From: Gorsachius magnificus
Taxonomy: Eukaryota > Chordata > Aves > Pelecaniformes > Ardeidae
Direction: 5' to 3'
NCBI GenBank assembly: GCA_034008185.1
Contig: CM067082.1
Coordinates: forward strand, 155,689,895 to 155,753,894
Length of the DNA stretch: 64,000 bases
Shown: one piece after another, positions 51,001 to 60,568 of the stretch
Layout of the letters: each line of letters opens with the position of its first letter
How positions within the stretch are numbered: position 1 is the stretch's first letter
The notes under the pieces: model-generated
Database searches by the model: none
Seen by the model: only the letters and a program-made list of their open reading frames with translations
Told to the model about the DNA's origin: nothing
Program-made: the position numbers and the translations under genes

Positions 51001-54000
51001 GAGACATTACAGAGGCTACGCGGAATACAGGTGAGCACAGAATATGACCCCACATCACTATTTAAAAATGTTGTAGAGAAAATAATAAATTCATTTTTTT
51101 TAAAGCATTTCTGCTGTTCTTACTCCTTTATCTGATCTCATCTAGAAGCTATTCTTTCCTTAATTTTCATAATAAGCAATGGCTGCTAAGGATCACTGCT
51201 AAACGAACCAAAAGCCAGGCTTTTCACACATTTAATCAAAGCTTTTAATTCCCATGCAATGTGGGCAAGTCTCTTGCCACAGTGTAGGAAGGGAAGGCAA
51301 GAGGCCTGGGGCAAACTGCCACAGGCTGGTACGTGAGTCAGCCAAAGCAGCTGCAGCAGCACATAGAATCATAGAATCATTTGGGTTGGAAAAGACCTTT
51401 AAGATCATCAACTCTAACTGTTAACCTAACCCTGCCATCCCACCACTAAACCCTGTCCTTAAGCACCTTGTCTGCCTGGCTTTTAAATACCTCCAGGGAT
51501 GGGGACTCAACCTCTTCCCTGGGCAGCCCGTTCCAGTGCTTGACAACCCTTTCTGTAAAGAAATTTTTCCTAATATCTAACCTAAACTTGCCCTGGCACA
51601 ACCTCAGACCATTTCCCCTCCTCCTATCACACCCATTACCAGGGAGAAGAGACCGACCCCCACCTCACTACAGCCTCCTCTCAGGTAGTTGTAGAGGGCG
51701 ATCAGGTCTCCCCTCAGCCTCCTCCAGACTGAACACCCCCAGTTCCCTCAGCTGCTCCCTGTAAGACTTGTGATCCAGACCCCTCACCAGTGCTCCCTGG
51801 TCTTGACCAGTAACAGCTTATAATTTCTCCTACGTACAAGCTACAGATAGTTTTTAAGAATGAAGGTGTAATTTAAGTGTTGTTTAGTTCTGTTTATTGC
51901 TGGTTTCCCCCTTCTCTACTAGCCTGGTGCTGTCCTGAACAACAGTGGCACCCAGTGGAGGAGATGCAGGCTGCACAGTTCAATTTTCAAAGGACACCCA
52001 AGCCACTTTAGAAGCTGGACTTTGCATTCAGCCAGCAGCCTGCATGTGCCCTATTCAGGCATTCAAACAAAAAAGAGCCAGAATAAGGAATTTAACACTA
52101 CGAAGGAGAGAAAGCTGCAACACTGCTCACTAACAGCAAGTTTTCTAAAGTATGATTTCTATGAGTCATCATTTTTTGTGCCAATAAGAGCAAGTTTGCA
52201 GAAGATCTGTGAGGAACAGAGATCACTGCGTACCCTGAAAGAGCACTATACTTATATTAAGGGACATACAATTATCAGTAACAGTATTTTGCACCTTAGG
52301 TCTGACCTGACTACCTCAGATGTCATTTGGCCCTTTCAATAGCGCTCTAAAATGGGAAGTAGTGGTGTTCATACTTTGCAGCTCATGAAACTGAAGGAGA
52401 GAATAAGGCACAGATCTTTAAGTGCACATGGTGTTCCACCTGTAAGTGCTATCCTGTCAAACCACTGCAAGGAACTTCCCTCTGCAAATAAAGCAATGAG
52501 ACTTCTTCCATGGGAGAGACACCGCTGGTTAAGCAAACTCTGCAAATGCAAACCAGTGTCAACTTAGACCCTTGCAAGTTTAGGTAGCAGCTCTAAGTGC
52601 TGACTGAATCTATACCCAGGTGTCTCAGTATTTTCAAAGTTCAGAGCCAAGTGGTTTCAGTGCTATTGCAAATTACTGCGAGCTCAACAGAGAACAAGTC
52701 TCTCTCAGCTGAGAGCTGAACTTTGGCTCTTCCTCGCAGAAGTTTTACAGGAGTGGAAGTGGAGGCGACCACAAGATGACTGAAATACTCTTTTTTAGCA
52801 TAAAGCAGGTAAAGAGATGTCACATGAATACTTCACTGCCACGAGCTCACAATGAATCTGTTGTCCTCCCTCTGTTGTCATCAGCATCCAGCAAACACTG
52901 GAACTAACACAGTGAGAATACAAAGTTACTGTGTTTACCCGACAAAGCCAATCTGTCCTCCTGTATTTTTTTCTGGAGTTGCTTTATTTCAAAATCTTTC
53001 TCTGTCACCAGTTTGTATAGTCTGCAGTTCTCATCTCGCACCTCTCGAAGCTGATCCTGGAGCTGCTCGTTCTCAACCTCAAGCAACCTGTGAAAAAAAT
53101 AAGCCATAATGGCAAATGCCATTGTAACGTGCTTCAAATAGATGCTTCCAGAAATAAAGTAACGAAACGACTGTATGCTAGATGAGCTGAGCTTACCAGG
53201 GGTGAGTTTACTGAATTAAGTAAAATATCCTAAACCTCAGATCAGAAGACAAGCTGATGACCTGATCTATTCAGTTAACTTATTTCTTCTTCAAAAATTC
53301 TGCACTTCCTTGTGTTGTCTGGGGCAAAGCATCACAGAACAGGTATCTTTTCAGTGCTCTTGAGGTTACTGAATAGTCTCATCTCACTCAGTCCTACTTA
53401 TCTGATTCTTCAGAGGAAACCAGGCAATTCAGCATCCGTGACATTCAGGCTTTACTTTCTGTACTTACCGAAGCCAACAGAGCATCAACTACAAAAGCTG
53501 CTACTGAGGTTCTTTCTTTTAAAATGAATGCTTCATAACAATTCACAAAAGACCAATTTCCTATGTCCTCATCTGATTTTCTTGGAACCCCACCAGGCCA
53601 GACTGGCATCAGGTTGTATTGTTAATGTTGCTTTTTGGAATTCATTTAGAAACAAAGAATATCAAAAAGCCCTCCGAACGGGAGGAGATAGCCTTGCTTC
53701 TCCTATTTTTTGGTACGTTTAGAAACATTTATGGGTTTCATCTCTTTAAGACATCCAGAGAATGAATAACTTTAATCTCTTTGCTGTCCTTACACGATGG
53801 TTCTTCCAAGTGTAAAAACTAGAAGCTAAGGCCTCAGGGGCTCCATTCAATTGTGGGCACTCAGGCATCTATTTGAGATGCGCCAGGATTATCTGAGCTC
53901 CCTCCGTGAGGCCAGCAGCCGTGACACAGGGTTCTTGGGCCTGGTCAGAGAACTGAGAGCATCTTGGAGAGCACTTGCCACCCATGTGTGGACATATGAG

Positions 54001-57000
54001 CCAACCCCAAGAATTACTAACAGCCTCCAACTTTAGACATACTTGTTAGGCAGATTCCCCAGACAGCAGCATTTCAGAATAGAAATGAACCTGTCTCCAT
54101 TCCCCAGAGACGAAACCCAGCATGCTAAGAGGAGCTGTACTGACACTGCCTTTGGTAAATACATTTGTGGCAGAGACCCTGCTGGCTCAAGTCAGTGGTT
54201 CCCGTTCTGCCTGCCTCTATCTTCCCACCTGAGTGTCCGGGTAGGGTCCCACTCCATACCAAGACACGGGTGTCTCTCGGCGAGCAGCAAGCCAAAACGC
54301 ACGCAAAAGTCAAAGGAGGTTTAGTCAAAGCAACCAGCACTGCCTACAGACTAGCTGCCACTGTAGGGTGACCTGAATCGCTCTCTAACTGCCACTAAGT
54401 GTTCTGACGAGGGGACTCAATTCAGTTACCCACACATGGGCGCTATTTGGTCTGCCCACCCTTCCCCCAGCTGCTGCTGCTGAAGGGTGCAGGTCTCCTG
54501 TGTCCCATCTATCATTCCCAGGTGGAAGTTCCTGATACCCTACAGCATCTCAGATATCATTAGACACCTAAGCCAGCCGGATGAATTGACTTCTAGATCC
54601 TTATCATCTACAGCGTGACCCTAAACTTAATCTGGAATAGTGCCCCACCCCTTTGGCCTATAGAGTGATTGCTCCAGAGTGCAACAGAAGTAGATGATCA
54701 CAGAGATTTGGATAAAGCCCAGTTGTTACAGTATATACCTGTGGCTGTAGACATATCCACAGCCAGACAAGTCGGCTACCTCAATAGTCACCTAAATCTT
54801 TTCTATTCAAAAGTTTTAGCAAGCTTTTTGCTCCAGCTGGACTTTGGAGCTTTTAAATGCACACTCTGTGTGTGCATGTCAAAATAAATGACCCCTTAAA
54901 GCACTGCCATAAACAGCGCAGTCAATTTATGAGATGATTCACAATCCATAATTAAGAAATGCACTTCTGTTTCAAAGCTGCAAATCAAAGGGAGATCAAA
55001 GGCAGCTGTTTACAGAGGAGAAGAAAGCAAGCATCAATCTGAGCAGAGGAAAGGCAAAAGTAAGTTATTCCCACATGCACCACTCATAGAAGTGAGCAAC
55101 AAAACTGTGCAGATCTAATTAGAGACACATTGACAAAAAGACTTTTAACAGTTAGGGAATTAACATGAAAAAAGGTTCTAAGCTCTTAACACACCTGATC
55201 AGCGATGTCTTCCTCAGAGCTGGCTTCCAAGTCTTGACAAAAAGCACTTACAGTAGGATGGACAGAAATCCCAACTGCACAGAGCTGGAGTCTCCTCTGA
55301 GAAACTTCTCCATCCCATCCCATCCCATCCCATCCCCAAATGACTCTACATGTTACAAAGGAGCTAGCAGGTTCCACCCAAGTGGCTCGGCTACGGAAAG
55401 TCAGCTAAAAGAAACAGGCTGCAGAAAGATAACCATTTTCACTCTAGTTCAGGGAAACAGAGCCAGGTGAAGCTTATGAGCAGGGCCTATGACTGAAATC
55501 CAGCTAAGTGTCTTTCCCAGCTCTGTGACAGATTCTCCATGTGATGGGGAGAATCACTTAAATACAACACCAGAGCAGGGAGGATAAAGTTACAGAAAGA
55601 ACAAACCAGAAAACCAAAAATGTCAGCTAAATGCTCGCCTAAACAAAGTTTGGGCGTAGGATGTGAGGAAGGAGAAACGAACTCCCAAGGCTCAGAGGAA
55701 GGGAGACTTCTGAGAGGAGAATGTTTTCCAAGGGCTGCTATAAACAACACTGACGTGCTGAAATCACTGCCACTGCAGACCATATGGAGCCCTGTTATTC
55801 TGGAACAAGTTTCTAACATGTTGTCATGGGAATACTGCAAAGTACATCCTGGTGAATCCCTTCCAGAAGCAAACCCTGCCCGGATTTGATACACTCATGA
55901 CCACTCTTTTGCTGAGCGCAGAAGTACATAAGCAAAGGACAGTCCGGATAAATCTGCTACACCTGCCATGTCAAATGGGGACTTTTAACAGTCAGTGCCA
56001 CTGAAAACAGAGGTAAGCAATAGCTCTTGAATCACTCAGTCCTAAACTACTCAACCATAAATGGCAGAGAACTGCGGGGACTCTCCAGTACTCTGCATCT
56101 CTGCGCATCCACCCTGCACCAGGATGCGCTAGGAGAACACCTAAGCCCCTCTCCTCCACCAGAAAAATCCACATTTGAACTGTGGGAATCAGTCTCCCTC
56201 TCCATTAAAAAAAAAAAAAAAAAAATCAGCTCTCCATAATAACCTTCTATGTACTATCAGAACAAAATGTCAAAGGGAAGAGGACAGCTGGTAGAGGTCA
56301 GAAGCATACCCTGGCAGATCAGACAGCCGTGGGGAGGGACCTATGTGTGAAAAAGACAATATGGGATGCAACGGTGAAAGCATTAGTTTCTAGAAGGTCA
56401 GCTCCCTGTTTCCACACAGGTTTCCTTTGCAGCATGAACACCACATTCCCAGAAACACCTGAAAGTTTCCATGGTTCACACCTGGGTTCCCTGCACCTTG
56501 AAGCTCTGCTGCAGCTTATGCACTTGGGCGTTTAAGGAAGCAGTCTTCAGAAATAAGCTGAGCAGGGAGTTGCCCAGAGTAACGCAGAGAGAAGATCAGC
56601 ATTTAGGGCCTAATAAACCAAGGTTAGTGGCTTGATAAACTTCGGTAGGGGTGCCCTTCCCCACTCCGGAATCTGGGAGGGAAAATGTCTCAAAGGTATA
56701 TGCCTGCCTGTGTTTTTCCACCCGTGATCAGCTGGTTTTGGCAGAGCAGCCAGCTCCTCCTTCCTGCCCCTGTATCACAGTATGCCACCCCATCACGGTG
56801 CCAATTAAGCAATCTGTGGGGCTAAAGCTGTAAATTGGATCACTGAAATGACTTGAGAATAAAAGTACCCTTCCCCCAGAAAGTGAATCCAGTGTCCAGC
56901 AAATGGCCACATCAGCACAGTTGCAAGTGGGGAGCAGAAGCAGGAATTTCTGCAGCTGGCTTCACCACAAACAGGGAGCAAACCCCTGAACAGCCAACAC

Positions 57001-59005
57001 TGTAGTAACAGCAGACATCTTTGGGATGTGTCCAACTTTAGACTAGTTTGAAAAAAAAAAAAAAAAAATTAATTGGGTCGGAAAGTACGACTGAATATAT
57101 CCTAAGAGGAAGATGAATCATCTGAGCTGGGGTTTCAAGTCTCTGCTCCAGTAAATTGAATTATGCACTCGGCTCCAAAAACAAGATTAAGGGAGATCCA
57201 CACCAGAACATCCAGTATCCTAGTAATCCAGACACAACCCGAGTGGCTCAAACCCCTGTCCCCAGTAAGATTTAAAACCCTACCTTGTATAATGCTGTCA
57301 AGTGTCTTAACCAGGAGGCAACTCTGTCTATGAGACCACCCTGTAGTGCTGCTGACTTTTGATTTACTAAACCAGGTTATATTTCAAAGTGAGCCGGGGA
57401 AACACTTTTCTGCGCTGCAGGCCTTTGGCTTGCACCCATTAGTAGCTTTGCCCTTACTTCTCTTTGGAAATTACTCATCTAGGGAACACAGAATCACAGA
57501 GTCACTTTAGTTAGAAAAGACCTTTAAGATCATCGACTCCAACCTTTAACCTAACCCTGCCATCCCACCACTAAACCCTGTCCCTAAGCACCTCATCTCT
57601 CCTTCTTTTAAATACCCCCAGGGATGGGGACTCCACCACCTCCCTGGGCAGCCCATTCCAGAGCCTGACAACCCTCTCGGTGAAGAAGTTTTTCCTAATG
57701 TCCAGCCTAAACCTGCCCTGGTGCAGCTTCAAGCCATTTCCCCTCCTCCTATCGTCCATTACTAGGGAGAAGAGGCCGACCCCCACCTCACTACAGCCTC
57801 CTCTCAGGCAGTTGTAGAGGGCGATCAGGTCTCCCCTCAGCCTCTTCTTCTCCAGACTAAACAACCCCAGTTCCCCCAGCAGTTCCTCGTATGACTTGTG
57901 TTCCAGACCCCTCCCCAGATTTGTGGCTCTCCTCTGGACATGTTCCAGCAATGCAACATCTTTCTTGTAGTGAGGGGCCCAAAACTGAACACAGTATTCG
58001 AGGTGCGGCCTCACCAGCACCGAGTACAGGGGCACAATCACTGCCCTGCTCCTGCTGGCCACACTATTCCTGATACAAGCCAGGATGCCATTGGCCTTCT
58101 TGGCCACCTGGGCACACTGCTGGCTCATGTTCAGTCAGCTGTCAACCAGTATCCCCAGGTCTTTTTCCACCAGGCAGCTTTCCAGCCACTCTTCCCCAAG
58201 CCTGTAGCGCTGCATGGGGTTGTTGTGACCCCAGTGCAGGACCCGGCCCTTGGCCTTATTGAATCCCATACAGTTGGCCTCGGCCCATCGATCCAGCCTG
58301 TCCAGGTCCCTCTGCAGAGCCCTCCTCCCCTCCAGCAGATCAACACTCCCACCCAGTTTGGTGTCATCTGCAAATTTACTGAGGGCACACTCAATCCCCT
58401 CATCCAGGTCATTGATAAAGATATTAAACAAGACTGGCCCTAGAACATGTTTGTTTACAAGGCTAGGCAGGAACTAACCAACAGTTCAGAGGATGTCAGT
58501 GATCCTGAGTGACTGGATTTTTCCAGGTAGCACCTAGCGACCCCTGGCATGTCACCCTTAACCCCTCTGTAATGCCACTCTCCGTTTGTGAAACACTGAT
58601 AATAAAGAGCACATCACAACGCTCTGAGTATAAACACGTTAGGGATGGCGAGAGCCTTCTCAGGATAATGAAAGCCCAATATGTGGAGGAAGAAAGTGCA
58701 CCGTTAACTTAATAGGAGTTTCATAAGATCACGTGCAAAATACACTTCTGTGTCTTCCTTGAAGGAACAGTGCTGCTACACCTTTACCTTTTGCTGTTGT
58801 CTTCATTGACAGGTTGTCCTGTTTCAAACAGGTTTAGATCATTCGGGACTCTGAAAGTCTCCTTTGCGTTGCTGTTATCACCCTTCTGACAGCTCTGCTT
58901 TTCCTTCTTCCTCTCCATTAGGTTTTGCAGCCGCCTTTGCTGTTGCTCTTGGTAAGCCTTAAACTGGCTTTTAAAATGTTCATTCACTTCTATGTCTGAC
59001 TCCAT
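26849..59005 (-). CDS. CCDC13: Coiled-coil domain-containing protein 13, complete, 15 coding exons
   Basis: CCDC13 is a centriolar-satellite protein that in human cells supports ciliogenesis and genome stability. Minus-strand exons are 59005-58788, 53087-52939, 50058-49916, 46750-46661, 46401-46240, 45061-44957, 43193-43029, 41524-41348, 39648-39442, 38293-38157, 35833-35750, 34942-34814, 32383-32229, 27644-27530 and 27008-26849. They join in phase to 2196 bases, 731 residues; the human protein is about 715. Every intron is GT-AG. Nearly the whole protein is heptad-rich coiled coil with Glu/Lys/Gln bias, apart from a Gly/Ser/Pro linker at about 473-546. Diagnostic blocks are [49 protein letters not shown] and [15 protein letters not shown]. 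The start is supported by an in-frame TAA just upstream and a splice acceptor at 59013-59012. Four exons (46.7, 45.0, 38.2 and 34.9 kb) were found by reading splice sites. Confidence 0.95.
27530..27644 (-). CDS. CCDC13: CCDC13 coding exon 14 (residues 641-679)
   Basis: It starts [20 protein letters not shown] and ends [12 protein letters not shown] with Arg split, matching human VPVESQMEELTTR. Acceptor tctacag, donor CAAG|GTATTT. Confidence 0.9.
28373..28770 (-). mobile_element. CR1 LINE fragment in CCDC13 intron (27.6-32.2 kb)
   Basis: Reverse orientation: the tail atcacagaatcgcaagggtt leads into ggaagggacctcaggagatc. This 3' end differs from the other CR1 copies in the window and points to another subfamily. 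An opposite-strand open frame retains [20 protein letters not shown]. About 0.4 kb, 5'-truncated. Confidence 0.9.
30998..31245 (-). mobile_element. CR1 LINE fragment in CCDC13 intron (27.6-32.2 kb)
   Basis: Reverse orientation. It begins with the three-unit tail catagaatcatagaatcaca followed by the ttggaaaagacctttaagat block. Only about 0.25 kb of 3' UTR and the last part of the reading frame remain. Confidence 0.9.
32229..32383 (-). CDS. CCDC13: CCDC13 coding exon 13 (residues 589-641)
   Basis: It starts [20 protein letters not shown], continues [17 protein letters not shown] and ends RSKTG with the codon split, as in human RTKTG. Confidence 0.95.
34814..34942 (-). CDS. CCDC13: CCDC13 coding exon 12 (residues 546-589)
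   Basis: Acceptor gcttttag. It starts [20 protein letters not shown] and includes [20 protein letters not shown], matching the human [20 protein letters not shown] block. Confidence 0.93.
35750..35833 (-). CDS. CCDC13: CCDC13 coding exon 11 (residues 518-546)
   Basis: Acceptor cctctcag. It encodes [20 protein letters not shown] and then SNTITPG, matching human [17 protein letters not shown]. The donor is GGAAG|GTATGT. Confidence 0.92.
38157..38293 (-). CDS. CCDC13: CCDC13 coding exon 10 (residues 473-518), Gly/Ser/Pro linker
   Basis: Acceptor attaacag, with an in-frame TAA just upstream. It starts [20 protein letters not shown] and includes [20 protein letters not shown], weakly but colinearly matching human EDPGLTKSPASAGDHVGRLG. 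This is a low-complexity, non-coiled-coil linker and the least conserved exon. Confidence 0.85.
39442..39648 (-). CDS. CCDC13: CCDC13 coding exon 9 (residues 404-472)
   Basis: It starts [20 protein letters not shown] and contains [20 protein letters not shown]. Acceptor ttatcag, donor CAG|GTAGGC, phase 0. Confidence 0.95.
41348..41524 (-). CDS. CCDC13: CCDC13 coding exon 8 (residues 345-403)
   Basis: It starts [20 protein letters not shown] and ends [14 protein letters not shown]. The donor GTACAG lies inside a run that could be read as VQ, but phase and human comparison favour this end. Confidence 0.93.
43029..43193 (-). CDS. CCDC13: CCDC13 coding exon 7 (residues 290-344)
   Basis: It starts [20 protein letters not shown] and contains [20 protein letters not shown], one of the most conserved CCDC13 blocks. 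Phase 0 on both sides. Confidence 0.95.
43370..43880. repeat. Possible old interspersed repeat copies in CCDC13 intron
   Basis: Two neighbouring stretches share words with others near 54 kb and 10.4 kb, for example gacaccctacagcatctcat, a tttgagatgccctgggatat block and cacgtgg/cgtgtgg words. The family is not one I can name. The similarity was seen by eye and not aligned. Confidence 0.3.
44957..45061 (-). CDS. CCDC13: CCDC13 coding exon 6 (residues 255-289)
   Basis: A 35-codon phase-0 exon. It starts [20 protein letters not shown] and ends [13 protein letters not shown], nearly the human sequence. The upstream acceptor (aatag at 45062-45063) rather than the inner ttttag keeps the reading phase. 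Donor AAG|GTGAGT. Confidence 0.9.
46240..46401 (-). CDS. CCDC13: CCDC13 coding exon 5 (residues 201-254)
   Basis: It starts [20 protein letters not shown] and includes [18 protein letters not shown], a clear match to the human ETPEVKALQDRL segment. It ends DPVKE at donor GAG|GTATAT. Confidence 0.95.
46661..46750 (-). CDS. CCDC13: CCDC13 coding exon 4 (residues 171-200)
   Basis: A 30-codon phase-0 exon between acceptor tttctag and donor TTG|GTACGA. It starts [20 protein letters not shown], aligning with human LQTALTRLSAKGATDAGAK. Confidence 0.88.
49562..49574. repeat. Short (CA)n microsatellite
   Basis: Six to seven CA units followed by an A-rich stretch in a CCDC13 intron. Confidence 0.6.
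49916..50058 (-). CDS. CCDC13: CCDC13 coding exon 3 (residues 123-170)
   Basis: It encodes [20 protein letters not shown] followed by a coiled-coil helix ending KVKELEKE. Acceptor tttccag, donor GAA|GTGAGG, phase 0. Confidence 0.95.
51362..51798 (-). mobile_element. CR1 LINE fragment in CCDC13 intron (50.1-52.9 kb)
   Basis: Reverse orientation. The tail catagaatcatagaatcatt is followed by ttgggttggaaaagaccttt and then the region encoding the last part of the reverse-transcriptase protein, with frame breaks. About 0.44 kb. Confidence 0.9.
52939..53087 (-). CDS. CCDC13: CCDC13 coding exon 2 (residues 73-122)
   Basis: Acceptor tttcacag. It encodes [20 protein letters not shown], then [20 protein letters not shown] and [10 protein letters not shown]. 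Human CCDC13 has a very similar GRLYKLLKERDFEIKHLKKK segment. Confidence 0.95.
53840..54640. repeat. Possible old interspersed repeat copies in CCDC13 first coding intron
   Basis: Contains tttgagatgcgccaggatta near 53871 and ataccctacagcatctcaga near 54536. Both resemble words at 43.69 and 43.77 kb, and the second also resembles 10.46 kb. This suggests diverged members of one family, type unknown. Confidence 0.3.
55311..55335. repeat. (CATCC)5 pentanucleotide microsatellite
   Basis: Five perfect CATCC units in the first coding intron of CCDC13, likely length-polymorphic. Confidence 0.85.
57488..58445 (-). mobile_element. CR1 LINE fragment, longest in window, C-terminal reverse-transcriptase region
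   Basis: Reverse orientation, about 0.96 kb. It begins with the tail cacagaatcacagagtcact and extends back into the reverse-transcriptase domain. On the minus strand the frame shows the catalytic FADD motif ([10 protein letters not shown]), then [29 protein letters not shown], an in-frame TGA at 58137-58135, and a 185-codon frame with [19 protein letters not shown] and [16 protein letters not shown]. It is truncated just upstream of FADD, as is usual for CR1, and is dead. Confidence 0.95.
58788..59005 (-). CDS. CCDC13: CCDC13 coding exon 1 (residues 1-72)
   Basis: ATG at 59005-59003. It begins [20 protein letters not shown], a Gln/Arg/Lys-rich helix resembling the human N-terminus, and ends NEDNSK with codon 73 split at AAAG|GTAAAG. 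Confidence 0.93.
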
Positions 59006-59776
59006 TGTTTACTAAAAGCATAACAAGAAGAAAATAAAGAGCGACAGAGAGCAGGGATCAACATCGCTTTGATAAACACCCTCTTCTAGCAGCTGCTTCA
59101 CGGTTTTTCCTCATTGACCTCTGCAGTCTCCCTGCTGCCTCCTCCTGTCAGCCACAGCGCTCTTCAGCCCCACTGCCTTGCCTCAAGTGCCTTTTCCCAC
59201 AAAACGGCTTTTAAACAGTCTTCAAAAAGGTTTCCGGGTCTTTTTCACTCTAGCCTTCAAAAAGCAATGTTTTAAGATGTTTTTAAACAGGTCTGTTTAA
59301 ATAAACATTTTTACAGAAGAGCACATTGGGGTCAAATCCAAGCGAATGTGGCAACCATACTATACTGATTAAAGGGAACGTTGGCTCTTTGCGACCCAGG
59401 TCCATCCAGCCATCCTTCCCACGTTTCAAAGAAAGGTGCAGATCCCCCCATTTTTGGGTTAATGTGGGGCTGACAGGAAGGGAGATCGCTGTTTCTCCTA
59501 AAGCTGCCTGTGGGTACTAGACACCAAGAGCGTGGCTTTCATCTATCCCCCAAATTTCGAAGCATCAAGTGATAACATCAAAGCGATATCGCTACCCATT
59601 TAAACATCTAGACCTTCACTTAGTCTGAGTAAAGACGAGCAGTTTTCTGCCCCCTCTCCTTCTGTTTGACATTTACAGTCAGCAAAAAATCCGGTGCACC
59701 TTTGGTCTAGTAAAAACAATCAGTAAAAGCTTCCAAAGGCACGCCCTGCGCTGAGTAAGTAACGGAGGCCCTTTAC

Positions 59777-60236
59777 CTCACGCTAAGGCAGCAATCATCT
59801 TGATAAAAGTGCCAAAATACACGCGATGTCCCTGTGTGTACTGTATGGGCAGCGACGCATTGCAAGCAGCTTTACGGCGCGTTAAGGACTGACAAGTGCC
59901 AAGAGCGGAGCCGCTGCCTCCCGCACAGCCCCCAGGCCCCCTGGGTACGAGCCTGTGGGCAACCGTTAGCCCTCCAGCCCACCTGGGTACCTGGCACAGG
60001 GGGGATTTGCCACAGGGCTGCCGTGTGAGGAGCGGGGGTTCCCTCTCCTCCCCGCCCGACGCCCGCCTTGTCCTGCGGCCTGACAGGGCCCGACAGGGCC
60101 GCGCTGCCTCCCCCACCCCGGGGGCCCGCCCCCCCCGGCCCCGGGCGGGGGGTCCCCCCGGGCCGCCCTCTCCCGCCGGCCGCCCGGGCCGGGCCCCCCG
60201 CTCCCCCCCCCCCCGCCGCCCGGGCAAGGGCGGGGC
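59777..60236 (-). other. Candidate CCDC13 first, non-coding exon
   Basis: On the minus strand a strong donor GTGAG|GTAAAG lies at 59777/59776, inside the downstream edge of the CpG island. The next supported acceptor is at 59013-59012, just before the start codon, giving a 5' UTR intron of about 0.76 kb. The upstream end (transcription start) is guessed from the CpG island. Confidence 0.35.
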
Positions 60237-60330
60237 CGCGCATGCGCCGAGCGCCGCCGCCATGACAGGCCCACCCCTTCCCCTCAGCCCGGCCGCCATG
60301 AAGGGCCCTGCGGCCCCCCCCCCGCTCCAC
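59880..60330. promoter_or_regulatory. CpG island, likely CCDC13 promoter
   Basis: A dense CpG block with CCGG/GGCC runs, about 0.9-1.3 kb upstream of the CCDC13 start codon. No TATA box is apparent. It contains an NRF1-like palindrome and gccgccgccatg-type words. It is the expected promoter for a broadly expressed, cilia-related gene. Open frames through it are Pro/Gly/Arg low-complexity on both strands. Confidence 0.65.
60238..60247. promoter_or_regulatory. NRF1-like palindrome GCGCATGCGC
   Basis: This perfect 10-base palindrome is the core of the NRF1 site YGCGCAYGCGCR, with the outer base matched on one side only. It sits in the CpG island upstream of CCDC13. NRF1 sites are common in CpG-island promoters. 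Confidence 0.5.
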
Positions 60331-60568
60331 CCCGCTGAGGGAGACCCGTCAGAGCAAGCAGCCGCGGGAGCGCCCCTTCCAGCAACATCGCCCCCTCTCA
60401 AGTGATTTTTATTCCGGTGTATAAGCCCATCCCTCCGCAGGAGGCTGCACGCACAGGGGGCAGCCCTCCCCCAACAAATCCACGGCCAAACACTCGTTAT
60501 CTCCAGCGCTGAGGCATTTATCGTGTTTCATCTCCCACGGCTCTGTACAGCACGTCGCAGACCGAGAA

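Larger units (their letters stand above)
27009..58787 (-). other. CCDC13 introns
   Basis: Fourteen introns lie between coding exons, from about 260 bases (46402-46660) to 5.7 kb (53088-58787). They are AT-richer than the flanking intergenic DNA and hold four CR1 copies and scattered poly(A) or poly(T) tracts. Open frames inside them lack acceptor/donor support. I see no nested gene or structured RNA. Confidence 0.65.

Noticed and set aside
55311..55335. CATCC tandem array considered as a CRISPR-like or structured array
   Set aside because: A simple pentanucleotide microsatellite with no spacers.
57571..58128. 185-codon minus-strand frame as a host gene
   Set aside because: CR1 LINE protein fragment within CCDC13 intron 1, ending at the CR1 3' UTR.
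59896..60405. 169-codon plus-strand frame through the CCDC13 CpG island
   Set aside because: It is Pro/Ala/Gly/Arg low complexity and open on several frames at once because of high GC. No domain and no splice or poly(A) context.
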